DNA of 64,000 bases, from the NCBI RefSeq assembly GCF_030269925.1, contig NC_085116.1, positions 10,726,001 through 10,790,000 on the forward strand, read 5' to 3'. The stretch comes from Bombyx mori. Taxonomy: Eukaryota; Arthropoda; Insecta; Lepidoptera; Bombycidae. Numbering within the stretch: position 1 is the first letter of the stretch; each line of letters starts with the position of its first letter. The position numbers and the translations under genes were made by a program. The notes beneath the pieces were generated by a model. The model worked only from the letters and a program-made list of their open reading frames with translations. It was not told the DNA's origin and ran no database searches. Below, in pieces: positions 9,216 through 20,872 of this stretch.

Positions 9216-11462
9216 CGTTTATTCTTTTGAGCGTTAATTATGATTTATTTATTATTTAAATGAATTATAAACTGGAAATTTAAGATTCTAAGTTCAGTCA
9301 TCGTTAAGTGTGAAAATGTTTTCGCAAATACACTCCCGGACACATCTATCGGCCCACCTAGTGTTTTAAGTTTTAAGTTCCCTAGTTAAAAATAAATGCT
9401 AGGTGGAGTAATTTTATGTAGTTTTTGAAGCTGAATTATTGGTCAACCCTGTGGTATGTTTTTTTTTAAATTTCGAATTCAGAATTATGAAAATAAAAAC
9501 GTGATAGCGTATAAGATGGTATAAGTCAAGTACAAACATACACAACGATAATACCTACCAAAAAAAAAAAAATTTAGAGCCTAGGTTGAATGATTTTTTT
9601 TTTCAAAATAAATTCGCAAACGATATAGGTAATCATTCAACATCAACACCTTTCGTAGCTTTCATTATAATAAGGAAAACATCCGTATGGCGTGATTGTT
9701 TCCTGCTCGTTCAATCGATCTTCCCTTCGTAAAATATTTGTCATCGACGATATTCGGAAATATCGAGTACAATTGAATGTTCCTACCTAAATCGTTACCG
9801 AAATCGATTTTTGATTTATCCACTTTGTTAATACCGAATGTTCATTTTGTTCAAACCTTGTTTAGTCAAAGTACCTACTACTGAAAAAAATTGAGGATTA
9901 GTTATTAATTTTAATTATATTTGATGCGGTCTGTATTAGTAAGTCGTAAGTAATGTGTTATCAATTTTCTTTGCATATGTTTTTAGCATTTTCAAAGCCA
10001 TATGTACCTACCAAAAATTTACGAGTGCTTATAACAGCTGATATCTGTTAACTGAGTTTACTTTAGTTTATTTATATGTAAGTTATTACAAATAAACAAA
10101 TAAGGCTTCTTAGACGACTACCTATCTATAAATGGTAAGATAACTTAAAATTATATGTTAAAAAACGCCTTATCACCGCTCTCACAAAACGTAGTTACTC
10201 TATTGATGACTCGGAACAGAGACTTTCATCTTTCCACACATCATGTCCATTATGCGTGTCTAATAGATTTTTTTGGCGCTGGCCCATTCACAGCGGCCCA
10301 GCGTGAAGTCCCGTCAATGGCTATTGTGGCATTCAATCGATACGTACGAACGACAAACTTTTATTTGTAATACCCCTAAATGGCTGTTGGACGGATTAAG
10401 GTGCTCTTCGCATTGTCAGCGGGACCGAACTCAACGGATCCGAGCGAAATGACATTAGCTTAATGCGATGCCGCCACAATGCGTTCTTGAGATCTGTCAG
10501 TTTTGATAGCGAACGGTGTTTTGTGTGACAGTTTACACGGCGGATTAGGCACTTGGGTTCCGCTCGGGCCACTCACGATTGCGAGGTTTGTTTAGGATCT
10601 TTAAGTGGTGGTGAACTTGAATTTTTCCGGGTTTGGTATTATTGGCCTGTTTTTTTTTTCGTTTCGCATTTGCTACCTATTTATTTGACCAGTCACTAAA
10701 TAACTCTATGAATTTGTGTGTGTACTTTTCAAACGACACAAGAAGTCACGAATCGCAAAAGAAAAACATGAATTTTTGCACCATGTAGATAGACCAGCTT
10801 AAGGCCCTATATTAAGTAATGTCAGCAAACCCATGGACATTAGATTTTCTACCATCATGGATATTCCCGTCCAGAGGAATTTAATATTGATCTATACCTC
10901 CTATACTACACGAGCAATAATCAGAGTCTCAAGTTACGACAGATAATATTTTAAGTAACAATAAGTAGTAGCAGTCTTTATTAACCTGCTTAACTTCCTC
11001 TCCAATTCCTTATTTTGTATATTCCTTTATCAAGCATGAACTCACATGGCATCCAATCGCACCAAACCGATTATTGTTCCCAATTTAATTTAGCATCAAG
11101 ACAAACGAGTGCTCTAATTAAAATACTTCTCGCGTGAACTAATAATGAGACGGAAAAAAAAAAACGGTCGAAGCAGTGGCGACAGCAGCCCTTCATAATT
11201 CTTTTTTATGGCTGGAGCGCGTCGTGTTTAACCCGTTCATTGACAAAAGGTATTTAAATGAAGCTGTCAAGGAAATTATATTTACTGCTCCAGTTCCTAC
11301 CGTCCGTTAAATACTCGAACGTCGTATTGTGATGTATTTTAGGAACATCCTTCTCTGGAGACATGTCGCTTGTTAATTAAGTTGGTGTGATAATTCTTCA
11401 TCTTCTTCTTCTTTCCCTCCCTTATCTCACATTATGTGGGGTCGACACAACAGGTCCTCGTA
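9216..11462. other. Repeat-poor proximal intron, with GC-elevated block at 10240-10600
   Basis: No gene and no recognised transposon over 2.2 kb. At about 10240-10600 composition rises (for example GGCGCTGGCCCATTCACAGC at 10274 and GGTTCCGCTCGGGCCACTCA at 10556) without a recognisable repeat or sensible open frame. It is a candidate conserved regulatory block. Confidence 0.35.
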
Positions 11463-11502
11463 TATCGATATCATATGGATATCGACCATCGATATCATAT
11501 CC
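11463..11502. repeat. Local palindromic cluster of ATCGATATCATAT
   Basis: ATCGATATCATAT occurs twice within 40 bp, and TCGATATC-ATATG-GATATCGA forms a perfect 8-bp-arm palindrome between and across the copies. Confidence 0.7.
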
Positions 11503-11526
11503 ACGCAATGTGTCATCGGAAGGGAC

Positions 11527-11776
11527 TTTTTTTTTTTATATCATAGATGGGTGGACGAGCTCACAGCCCACCTGGTGTTAAGTGGTTACCGGAGCCCATA
11601 GACATCTACAAAGTAAATGCCGCCACCCACTTTGAGATATGGGTTCTAAGGTCTCAGTATAGTTACAACGGCTGCCCCACCCTTCAAGCCGAAACGCATT
11701 ACTGTTTCGCGGTTTAAATAGGCAGGTGGTACCTACCCGTGCGGACTCATAAGAGGTCCTACCACCAGTAAACAAT
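11527..11776 (-). mobile_element. Bm1 SINE, 3' part, minus strand
   Basis: Poly-T, then GATGGGTGGACGAGCTCACA, TGGTGTTAAGTGGTTACC, the GTCTCAGTATAGTTACAACG block, CCGAAACGCATTACTG and GAGGTCCTACCACCAGTAA. It is the reverse complement of the Bm1 body and lacks the tRNA-like head. An inverted Bm1 copy lies 67 bp to the right. Confidence 0.9.
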
Positions 11777-11842
11777 AACTGTTTCTGCTTTCGGTATTTC
11801 TTTTAATTCATCCGTTTTTTATTGTTTGATTTTCATTTACAC

Positions 11843-11992
11843 CGGCAGCCGTTGTAACTGTGCTTGAGACCTTAGAACTTATATCTCAAGGTGGGTGGCG
11901 CATTTACGTTGTAGATGTCTATGGGCTTCCGTAACCACTTAACACCAGGTGGGTTGTGAGCTCGTCCACCCATCTAAGCAATAAAAAAAAAA
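11843..11992 (+). mobile_element. Bm1 SINE, 3' end, plus strand
   Basis: GGCAGCCGTTGTAACTGTGC through ATCTCAAGGTGGGTGGCGCA to GAGCTCGTCCACCCATCTAA, then GCAATAAAAAAAAAAG. It is 5'-truncated and arranged tail-to-tail inverted with the copy at 11527-11776, so the two can form a hairpin with arms of about 150 nt in the Sp8/9 pre-mRNA. Confidence 0.9.
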
Positions 11993-12024
11993 GAAGGTAA
12001 AACTGGGTTACAATTTCTTTTTCG

Positions 12025-12206
12025 TAGCTAAGCTGGTAGCCTTAGAAGTTTAGGTATGCCAGCGTAACCGAATGAATAAGTGAGCTCACGGAGCTCTAAC
12101 CAGAGGACGTTGCTAATACTGGCCCTAGCAAGAGCAGTGCTTCGCAGAATTTACCATCGGATCGGAAACGCGACCCACTGAGAAGATCCGGCGAGAAACT
12201 CAGTGA
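12025..12206 (-). mobile_element. BMC1-like LINE 3' fragment, minus strand
   Basis: Reverse complement of the family: CTGGTAGCC, GAGCTCACGGAGCTCTAACC, CTGGCCCTAGCAAGAGCAG, ATCGGATCGGAAACGCGACC and CGGCGAGAAACTCAGTG. Moderately diverged; the poly-A end (left) is degraded. Confidence 0.85.
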
Positions 12207-12681
12207 GTGAGTTACAATGTTATTCCCTGCGCCTATTAGGATTATTATTACTATAAGTACAATAGAGATTTCGCTCTCCAGGGTCGGTGATGTTGTTTAC
12301 GCCTATTCAGTCTAAAAATACCTTACGGTTTTAATAAGACCAAACTGCCTATACAAAAGCAATGAAAAATTTACTAGTTTGTTTAATAAATTTCAATTAA
12401 ATTTCCCTTAATGCAATCAAAGTCTAATGAGCAGATATTTTATGTAACGTCAACAAATAGCCAGCGTATGTAGCTAAAATGTACTCGTTAAGTTATTTAT
12501 GCGGTGATCCATCAACGCAGCGTCTCGACGCCGACAAATTCAACAAAGTTCCACATGCGAACGTCGTCGGAGCGTTTTTATATGAAAAAAAAAAAAAAAA
12601 CGGTAATGACGAGCGAATCTGTCAGTGTGCGTGTTCCAAACGATTTATTGTGTACAAGTTTAATTGTTTAACGAAAGCATA
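12207..12681. other. Intronic AT-rich stretch
   Basis: No recognised repeat or exon. The open frame at 12479-12700 has no recognisable content and runs into the Helitron at 12682. Confidence 0.4.
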
Positions 12682-13131
12682 TCTATATATTGATACGTGA
12701 AGCAAAAACTTTTATCCCTTTTTACGAAAATTGCGCGGACGGAGGAGTATGAAATTTTCCACACTTATAGAGAATATAGAGAAGAAGTGCACAATGCAAT
12801 CTATTTTTTTAAATAATGCATAAAACATACGTTAAATCAATAAAGAAAACATTACGCACACTACCATGTATTTGACAAAACACATACATAAAAATATACT
12901 CTTTGTTTACTGTCAATTGGGAAACTTTTGTTATTTTTTAAAGTCTGTGGTCAAATTGAAAATAGATTAATAATGTTTGTCATTAATATTATTGATCTAT
13001 AGTGCAGTTTTGGCGAATACTGTGATAATATTGTCGAAATATAATAGTGTTTGATAGTAGAACCATAATAATGTTTAAACTTATAATTTCAATTAATTAT
13101 AGTCGAATCTCGACTAGTGCGGGGCCACTAG
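12682..13131 (+). mobile_element. Helitron-like non-autonomous element, family A, copy 1
   Basis: It starts TCTATATATTGATACGTGAA after an A (12681) and ends CTAG before a T (13132), the hallmark A|T insertion. A palindrome, AGTCGAATCTCGACT (13101-13115), lies about a dozen bases before the CTAG end, as in Helitron 3' ends. There are no terminal inverted repeats and no target duplication. Two close relatives are at 17989-18453 and 24893-25302. About 450 bp with no open frame, so mobilised in trans if at all. Confidence 0.8.
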
Positions 13132-13189
13132 TGATTTTTAAATTTACGGTTCCTTTTTTTTCCTCTATCTATTAGCTACTAGTTTAAGG

Positions 13190-13335
13190 GGCTATTCCAG
13201 TTTCACTGTGGCTGGTAGGTAACCTAAGGGGTCTCAACTTGAGAAAATGTGCTTCGCAGAATCTACCACCGGATCGAAATCGCGACCCGCTGATAAGATT
13301 CGACGAGAAACTCAGTTGGAAGTCTATGGGTTAGT
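13190..13335 (-). mobile_element. BMC1-like LINE 3' fragment, degraded
   Basis: Minus-strand remnants: GGGGCTATTCCAGTTTCACT, GCTTCGCAGAATCTACCACC, GGATCGAAATCGCGACCCGC and GACGAGAAACTCAGT. The middle is deleted. Confidence 0.7.
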
Positions 13336-15053
13336 TACTAACACTTGTTCTGGCAAAAGCAATGCATCGCAGAATTAATTAAGATTCGATTGTACTATTC
13401 GATCGCTTAAAGAATAAATTTTAAAATGTTTATTAATTATATCATTAAATTTATATAAAACAAGGAAACAATTATAATTTTCTTATAAATACATATTTTT
13501 TTATTCTTCAAATAAAATACTTATCTTACTCATTGTTTATTCATACCGCCTCCGCAGTTTTTGCTGCTTTTGAATGTTTAATTGAATACTTAATACTGCG
13601 AACGTCGCATGCAGTAGACAGTTGCGCCTAAGGCCTGTTTCTATACAAACAACCAACCAACCACAAAAATACTTTAGTAACAGTTTATAAAACATATCTC
13701 GCATACAAAAACGACTTGACCGCAAGCCAACTGCGCTGTTTCCTGCCTTAACCACAAATGAACTTTTAATACTGTTGGTTACTTGTTGCATATTGTTCTC
13801 TTTTTTTTTTACTTCGCAGAGATAATTACCTATTGAAATAAGTAATATTTTCTAGAATATATTTCAATAGACAAGACTTTACTAGACGTAATCGTCAAAT
13901 TAGATTCCGAAATTACATAATAAAAAAGATGGCACCCAAAATAGCTTGCAAAAACGCTTATCTACTATTTAAATGTTAACATCAACACGTAAGCCTTTGA
14001 AAAAGCAGGTACTACGTATGTATATTCAGCGGAGTAACTATAGCAATTGCAGAACAAAACATTTCACTGTCGCTAAGATCACAATACCTCAAATACCTAT
14101 TTGTCCCTACACTATAAAATTTAACTACGAAATGTGTGAAGTCGTTAAAATGAATGACGTCTTTGTAATAAACCGGTAACGAGTAATAAAATACCTAAGA
14201 AAATCTGCCTTACAGTTGAAACAACAACAAATAATTTTCCAGCGTCTTGCTTATTTTGAATAGTTTGTATTCTTAAAGTTGGCTAATTTATTTGGTTATT
14301 GGTCTTATATCGTCAAATCCCTACGGTGTAGTCCTTCACAGTAACAGTATACGAGTCCGTAAGATAATAACCAAACAAGCTAACTGAATAGATTCGTGTC
14401 AGGATCCAACCAAACACAGGCTCAATCAACTTCCATGATTACTCACGAAAATTCTCCTTTGTGTTCTTTGTTGTAGCCGCCCTCGTCTAATGGGTATCTC
14501 TGACCGCGGAGTCCGTAAGGAAAACTAATTCAATCTCAGAGCACCCTTCGAGATTTTTATGCATCGGCCACATTTAGGCGTCATTAATGTCATCAAAGTC
14601 AACAGCTCCCGGTACTTTGTTGAAAAAAAATTCCTTTGACGAATCTGAGCATTATGTGTTTAGGGTGATTGTTTTAAAGACGAGAATCGCATGCGTGGTG
14701 TCGCGAGTTCGGGCTTACGTCGGTCACGGATTTTGCAATTCATTGCATTAGCTTGGCTTGTTAGTGTGGAGAGCGGCTCGGAGGCGCGTAATGAAGGCAA
14801 GGTGCAAGTCACTGGGCCAGAGGCGCCGCCGCCATCCGTCAGCGCCGTCATCGCGCGCCCTGTCAATATCCGATCGCCCGACAACAGAGACGGTTATTTT
14901 CGAAGGTGCAGCACCACTAATTAATACCTTCTACTGGCTTAAAAAAAAAAGAAGCGGCGACCTCATTGTTCTAATGTCAATTATGTTGAAAGAAGACTAA
15001 TACGTGATAAAAATGTTAATTTACAAAATTGAATCTGTAGGGAGATATTACGC
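13336..15053. other. Intronic stretch without recognised repeats; GC-elevated block near 14690-14920
   Basis: No supported gene. Overlapping frames at 14660-15000 on both strands have no recognisable motifs and look like the by-product of a GC-elevated, stop-poor block (GGAGAGCGGCTCGGAGGCGC near 14768). It is a regulatory candidate only. Confidence 0.35.
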
Positions 15054-15174
15054 TTTTTTTTTCTTTTAGTGCCCTTGTAGGCAGACGAGCATACGGCCCA
15101 CCTGATGGTAAGTGGTTACCGTCGCCCATGGACTTCAGCAATGCCAGGAGCATAGCCAAGCCGCTGTCTACCGC
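15054..15174 (-). mobile_element. CR1/jockey-like LINE tail, minus strand
   Basis: A T-rich run followed by GCCCTTGTAGGCAGACGAGC and the complete tail to AAGCCGCTGTCTACCG. It directly abuts a BMC1-like fragment at 15184. Confidence 0.9.
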
Positions 15175-15183
15175 TTAATACTT

Positions 15184-15360
15184 TTTGCTGATAGTCTCGA
15201 GAGGCTATTTCAGCTTCGCCTTGACGTGTAGGTCAGCTCACGGGGCCCGAACCGGGAGTGTTGCTAACACCGGCCCTAGCAAGAGCAGTGCTTTGCAGAA
15301 TCTACCACCGGATCGGAAACGCGACCCACTGAGACGATCCGGCGAGAAACTCAGTGGGCT
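15184..15360 (-). mobile_element. BMC1-like LINE 3' fragment, minus strand
   Basis: GCTGATAGTCTCGAGAGGCT, AGCTCACGGGGCCCGAACCG, GGCCCTAGCAAGAGCAGTGC, ACCGGATCGGAAACGCGACC and GCGAGAAACTCAGTGGGCT: a good-quality copy. The poly-A end faces left and merges with the preceding tail. Confidence 0.9.
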
Positions 15361-16384
15361 ATATTACGCTAAGAGCGTTTAGTGATTTCGAAAGAATCAA
15401 AGGCGTTGTGTGGCCAACAATTAATTTAACACTTAACTAGAGATACAAAGGCAAGGGGTTGCCCCCCGCAGAGAACGCTATAGGACAAGCAGGTGCCCCG
15501 TCGCGTCCGCTGGGCTCAGATACCGATAGCGCCACTCATGTCCTTTACCGAATCTAAGCTATAATATATATCACCACAACGCTTTTATACTTAGGTGACT
15601 GTGCGATTTTTTCTTGATCGTATTTTGTCATTCTTTGGTCACAACGATAAACGTGTTAAACAATAAATGTTACAGTAAGTAGCTGTAATTTTCCGGACCA
15701 AAAAAAACTTACCAAAATTACCTAATTGAATATAAAATACGTGTGCATGTTAAATATGCGTAAGTGGACAGCTAATAAATTGTTATCTAAATGCGTCGGT
15801 TATCTGATTATTATTTTTAATAGATAAAACCCGATGTGTTTTTGTAAAAATAAAATCCGAGTTAGCTGTAAACCGGCAGACACATTAAAACTATTATTAT
15901 GATTTGAATAGGAAATTGCATCCATTCGTTCCGACATCCGGCTTTTAAGTGTAAATATTCCGGTTGCAATTTGTCCCTGTGTGGAATGGTTTTAACTTAA
16001 TGCGCTTTCAGTGAATTATAGCAGCCTTGGAACCATTGAATTTTAGACACGTAAGATCGTATATCCATTTTTTTAACTTAACAAATTGAACATTTAAAAG
16101 CATCGATCCTGCTGGACTAATATAATAATATCATATAAACCTAATATTATAGTTAGATATCGACGTGACAAATAAACGTAATTTAAGGATGAGATTTCTT
16201 TAAATTATTGTTTTTAATTTGTAAGTGTAGATCATCACATCACACATTCATACTCATACATAATCATATCATTAGAATTGCACCACCCAATCTCTTCTGA
16301 TGGGTGTCGAAAAAGAGCGATTAAGGTATTTTAAGAATGGACAGCAGCTTTCTCTGGTTATAGAACGCATTATTAGATTCCAAC
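15361..16384. other. Intronic stretch, no recognised features
   Basis: Mostly AT-rich and repeat-poor. A short GC-richer segment (15450-15545) has no open frame or motif. Confidence 0.4.
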
Positions 16385-16475
16385 TTCAATTTTCAAGGTA
16401 GGGAGCGGCATTCACTTTGTGATGTCCATGGGCCGCTTAATGTGAGTTGGTTCACTTAGATAGCCCAAAAAAATT
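16385..16475 (+). mobile_element. Very degraded Bm1 3' end
   Basis: CAAGGTAGGGAGCGGCATTC, TGATGTCCATGGGC and GTGAGTTGGTTCACTTAGAT follow the order of the Bm1 3' end, then A-rich sequence. Heavily diverged. Confidence 0.45.
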
Positions 16476-17137
16476 AATTAGAATTAAAACAATTTTTCTT
16501 AAAAGTGGTATTTAATAACTTTTAATTTTTAATCTCTCTATTTAGATCTTGAATCTATTAAATTTTTTATTGCATGTAACATGTAATCATTACATGCAGT
16601 AGGTATTATAAAGAAATCAATTTTATAGGTCATTCGCAATGTCATTAATATTAATGAGAACAACCAATAGAATATTCAAACAAAATTGGTTATTATTAAA
16701 TTAGTTTTTTGCGCAAAACGTTTTCCATATCGTTTTTTTTTTAATTCTTAAACTACGATTTGGTTCGTAGGGTTTCTAATTTATACAGCCTCTACATATT
16801 TGCGTATACATTCTAGAATAAAATACTCTTAGAGCAAACAAACAGAAGTTTCAAGTACAAATAAATAATGTAACAAGAGAAGGTCGGTCGGTCGTGTGAC
16901 ATTAGCTCCCTCGATGGCCATATTTCAAAGGCCCTCCACGTCGTTCCATACAGCCCATGAAACTTCAACGCAACCCTCTTCTAATGTATTATAGCTTTGT
17001 TGACTTCTGAACAACTAACGATACGGTTAAAATCTTTATGGATTTTTTATTACTGGATCGGCCGAAGAACTTCCTACAGCTTAGATTAGGTCATTAACGG
17101 AGGAGTGTCCCCGGAACACGTGTATGCTATGCGGCAG
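16476..17137. other. Intronic AT-rich stretch
   Basis: Nothing recognised except a short GGTCGGTCGGTCG run near 16882. Confidence 0.4.
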
Positions 17138-17491
17138 AAATACGTACTTAACAATTGTTCACGATTGACTTCCACGGTGAAGGAATAACGTCGTGTAATA
17201 AAAATCAAACCAGCATAATTATAATTTGCGTAATTACTGGTGGTAGGACCTCTTGTTAGTCCGCACGGGTAGGTACCACCGCCCCGCCTATTTCTGCCGT
17301 GAAGCAGTAATGCGTTTCGGTTTGAAGGACGGGGCAGCCGTTGTAACTATACTGAGACCTTAGAACTTATATCTCAAGGTGTGTGGCGCATTTACGTTGT
17401 AGATGTCTATGGGTTCTAGTAACTACTTAACACCAGGTGGGCTATGAGCTCGTCCACACATCTAGCAATAAAAATAATAATAATAATAATA
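17138..17491 (+). mobile_element. Bm1 SINE, 5'-truncated, with (AAT)n tail
   Basis: It begins inside the element at AAATACGTACTTAACAA and continues through CACGGTGAAGGAATAACGTC, TACTGGTGGTAGGACCTCTT and CGTTTCGGTTTGAAGGACG to GAGCTCGTCCACACATCTAG, ending in an AAT-expanded tail (17467-17491). The tRNA-like head is missing. Confidence 0.92.
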
Positions 17492-17988
17492 GGAAGATTG
17501 GTGGTACACCCGAGCGTGCTCACCACCGGTGATAACGCGGAATTAAATATAGGTATACAGATTTTAGAATTTATTGTAAGTAGTTATTATATTTATTTTT
17601 CATACAATGTAGTATCCACAATTGCGATATAATGAGTTTTTAATCAACCCCGTTAATATTCTATAATACTACTTGTTGTAATTCCACTTGTCATAATATA
17701 AGTCAATCATACCATAAGTATTATTTGATAATCAAATCTACATCCAATCTCCAAAACCTCTAACAATAAAACAGGACTAAATATTATTAACTAACAATGC
17801 CTCTCCAAAGATCTCGGTTGTCTCATATCTCATATAGTAGGTATGTAGGTATTTGAAAGAGCGTGGAAATATATAATATTTCTCGTTATAATAAAATGAA
17901 TCTCTACTGTGAGCTGTTTTTGATCTAGATGGGTTAACGACTCTCTAAGCGCGGGTTTATAAATCGTTATTATTGATTTAAAAATATG
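17492..17988. other. Intronic AT-rich stretch
   Basis: No supported gene or repeat. Confidence 0.4.
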
Positions 17989-18453
17989 TCTATATATTAA
18001 TACGTGAAGCAAAAACTTTGTACCCCTTTTTACGAAAATTGCGCGAACGGAGGAGTATGAAATTTCCCACACTTATAGAGAATACAGAGAAGGAGTGCAC
18101 AATGCTAATTTTTTTTTAATTGTGCATAATATATGCATTAAATCAATAAAAAAAACATTACACACACTACCATATATTTGACACACCCACATACATATCA
18201 TAATTATTATACTCTTTGTTTATTGTCAATTGTCAAACTTTTGTTAATGTTTAAAGTCTGTGGTCAAATTCCGAATATAAGTAGATTAATATTGTTTGTC
18301 TTTAATGTTATTTATCTATAGTGTAAGTTTAGGCGAAATCTGTGATTATATTATAGAAATATAATAGTATTTGACAATAGAACCATAATAATGTTTAAAC
18401 ATACAATTTCAACTAACAGTATAGTCGAATTTCGACTACTGCGGGACCTCTAG
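17989..18453 (+). mobile_element. Helitron-like non-autonomous element, family A, copy 2
   Basis: It begins TCTATATATTAATACGTGAA and ends in the perfect palindrome AGTCGAATTTCGACT plus ACTGCGGGACCT and CTAG, followed by T (18454). The base before the start is G instead of the usual A, probably a later change. About 465 bp, same orientation and structure as the other two family members in this intron. Confidence 0.82.
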
Positions 18454-18482
18454 TAAAGTAGAATTACACATATTTTAACAGT

Positions 18483-18910
18483 TTATTTTATTTTATTGGA
18501 TAGATGTGTGGACGAGCTCACAGCCTACCTGGTGTTAAGTGGTTACTGGAGCCCATAGACATCTACAATATAAATGCGCCATACTTCTTGAGATATAAGT
18601 TTCTAAGGTCTCAGTATAGTTACAACGGCTGCTCCACCCTTCAAACTGAAACGCTTCACGGCAGAAATAGGCGGGGTGATGGTACCTACCCGTGCGGACT
18701 CACAAGAGGTTCTACCACCAGTAATTACGCAACTTACAGTTTTGCGGGTTTTGATTTTTATTACACGATGTTATTCCTTCACCCTGGAACTCAACCGTGA
18801 ACATTTGTTAAGTACGTATTTCATTAGAAAAATTGCCTGAGATTCGAACACCGGTGCATGGCTAGATACGAATGCACCGGACGTCTTATCCTTTAGCCCA
18901 CGACGACTTC
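18483..18910 (-). mobile_element. Bm1 SINE, near full length, minus strand
   Basis: From a T-rich run (the element's A-rich tail), through GTGGACGAGCTCACAGCC, TAGTTACAACGGCTGCTCCA and AAGAGGTTCTACCACCAGTA, to the tRNA-like head, reading on the minus strand GAAGTCGTCGTGGGCTAAAG with a B-box-like GGTGTTCGAATC. Essentially complete, with a small deletion around the head. It starts 30 bp after Helitron copy 2. Confidence 0.92.
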
Positions 18911-19383
18911 AAAAGTATTTATTATAACACTAATATTTGTTTCTTGAAGTGTCAAATATAGAAACATTAACGTCAAGGAACGTTGATTGTATTGTATTGA
19001 ATGTGCTGTGTGTGAGCGCATAAATGAACTCGCATCAAGCAGCCGGCGGAGTGCGGTCGCTGCGGTCAGACCATTCAAGGCGGAACACGGCTCATTCACA
19101 ACTGCATACATAACTGACCAGAGGATACGTACGTGTACGTTTAGCACGATTTACCGACCGCGCTGAATACGACTTGCCTGTTAGCGGTTTGCATCCGACA
19201 ACATGTTGGTCGTTTGAATTGTAAATGTGATTAGATTGTGATAATCAATTTTGTGGGCAGCACATAGATGCTCGAATTGTGATTGTTTTTCCTCAGCCGT
19301 GAACTCATCTTTGTCAACACACATATGAAAAATAAAACCGTAAAAATGTGTGCTGAGAGTAACGTTTATTACATTTACCGGTC
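18911..19383. other. Repeat-free intronic stretch
   Basis: No recognised repeat. It contains an 84-codon minus-strand frame (18893-19147) that partly lies in the Bm1 head, which I do not consider coding. Slightly GC-elevated at 19020-19180. Confidence 0.35.
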
Positions 19384-19614
19384 ATCTTTCTCGTAGAAAC
19401 CGTCACTTGCGACGAAGGGCTCGGCGTGTAAATTAATCAACAGACACAGCCCACTGAGTTTCTCGCCGGATCTTCTTTCCGATCCGGTGGTAGATTCTGC
19501 GAAGCAGTACCCTTGCTGGGGTTAGTATTAGCAACGTCGTCAGGTTTGAGCCCCGTTAGCTTACCTATTAGTTAAGGCTACGCTGAAAAGACCATCAGCT
19601 TAGGTAGGAAAAAC
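19384..19614 (+). mobile_element. BMC1-like LINE 3' fragment, longer form
   Basis: It includes the upstream extension TTCTCGTAGAAACCGTCACT and GCGACGAAGGGCTCGGCG, then CCCACTGAGTTTCTCGCCGG, the family core, and CATCAGCTTAGGTAGGAAAA. About 230 bp, with a 12-bp deletion in the CTCAGTGGGTCGCG segment. Confidence 0.88.
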
Positions 19615-20756
19615 AAGTTAAAACATTTACCAGCGCTATTTTAGGCTGATGTAACCTTAACGCGCTCGACGCATGATTTAATTTCGATAGGAAATACAAC
19701 AAGAAAGTATAAACGATGTTATAAGTCGGTATGTTGTTGGTGTACTCTGGTGGTCGCGTGGCGGGGACCGCCCGCCGCGGCCGACGCTGCTCTATGCTAA
19801 TTCAATTGTGTTACAGGACGGATAGCGCGCGATACCATCGACTCCACCCGTTGCTGCATTATCATAATAAAGCGCGAGTCACTTCGCAGACTCGCTTGGC
19901 TTGTCGACGCGCACTCTAATATCCAATATACAACTTGTAATCGATATAAGTTTTTGTTGTTACTTACTTCCATATAAAAAAGGGGGGAAAGGTTACATAT
20001 AAAGGGCACTACAGGATAAACAGAGAGGTTTTCGCAGCTATCTAGATCACACGCATTATTTCGACGGGCTTTTACAACGATTTACAAATTTCTATGAGTT
20101 CTCGATATTGGATTGGAAATTGCAAGTGAAAAAAGTGAAACTACTTTTGCTGTGTGTGTAGTATTGTGGTTTACTTCATTTTTTCCGATTTCATAGAGCC
20201 GCACAAAGCGGAGACGGAGAATAGGGAACGCTGTGTATAAGAGAAACGATCTAGCTCGTTTTGTTCTTCCCCTCACTCCGCGGTCGAGTGGTTCGCGAGA
20301 CGCTCTGTCTATTTTCTCACTCTCGCTCTTCCTAAATTGTATCTTTTCTCTCTAACCGTAACGAATCTGTGGCGAGTTAAATTTTACTCTCAACACGCCT
20401 AAAGAAGTTTCACTTCAAAAAACGTAGTAAGAACTCATTGAATAAATAATATGTAGAATCTAATAAGCACAATGGTCGGTGCAAAAGATTTCAGTGGAAT
20501 ACTTTACGAACGCATCGCAGTCAAATTCTTTCCTTTTTTTTTAAAATACCATATGACACATACAGAAAATGGATAAGAAAGAGAGTTGACAAGTTTGTTT
20601 GTTCTTAAAACCTACTTGCAGTCTTCAGTCTGCCTGTGAGGAGGGTGCCTGTGATGAGGGCGCTTGGAACTGCACCGAAATATCAGTAGCGATAATAAAT
20701 GTGAAAATCGTCGTAAGAATCCGGTTAATAATAATACTTAGAAGGCGCTACTTGGT
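19615..20756. other. Repeat-free intronic stretch, regulatory candidate
   Basis: No repeat recognised over more than 1.1 kb. GC-elevated patches occur at 19740-19915 and 20190-20340 (CTCACTCCGCGGTCGAGTGG). The open frames here are short and without motifs. Confidence 0.35.
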
Positions 20757-20872
20757 ACGTAGCGGCTTGGCTCTGCCCCGGACATTGCTGAAGTCTATGG
20801 GTGACGGTAACCACTCACCATCAGGCACGCCGTATGCTCGTCTGCCTACAAGGGCAATAAATAAATAAAAAA
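20757..20872 (+). mobile_element. CR1/jockey-like LINE tail
   Basis: ACGTAGCGGCTTGGCTCTGC through CACTCACCATCAGGCACGCC and TCGTCTGCCTACAAGGGCA, then (AATA)n/A-rich tail. Confidence 0.9.

Noticed and set aside
12682..13131. Family A elements as MITEs
   Set aside because: No terminal inverted repeats and no target duplication; the TC/CTAG ends, subterminal hairpin and A|T junctions fit a Helitron better.
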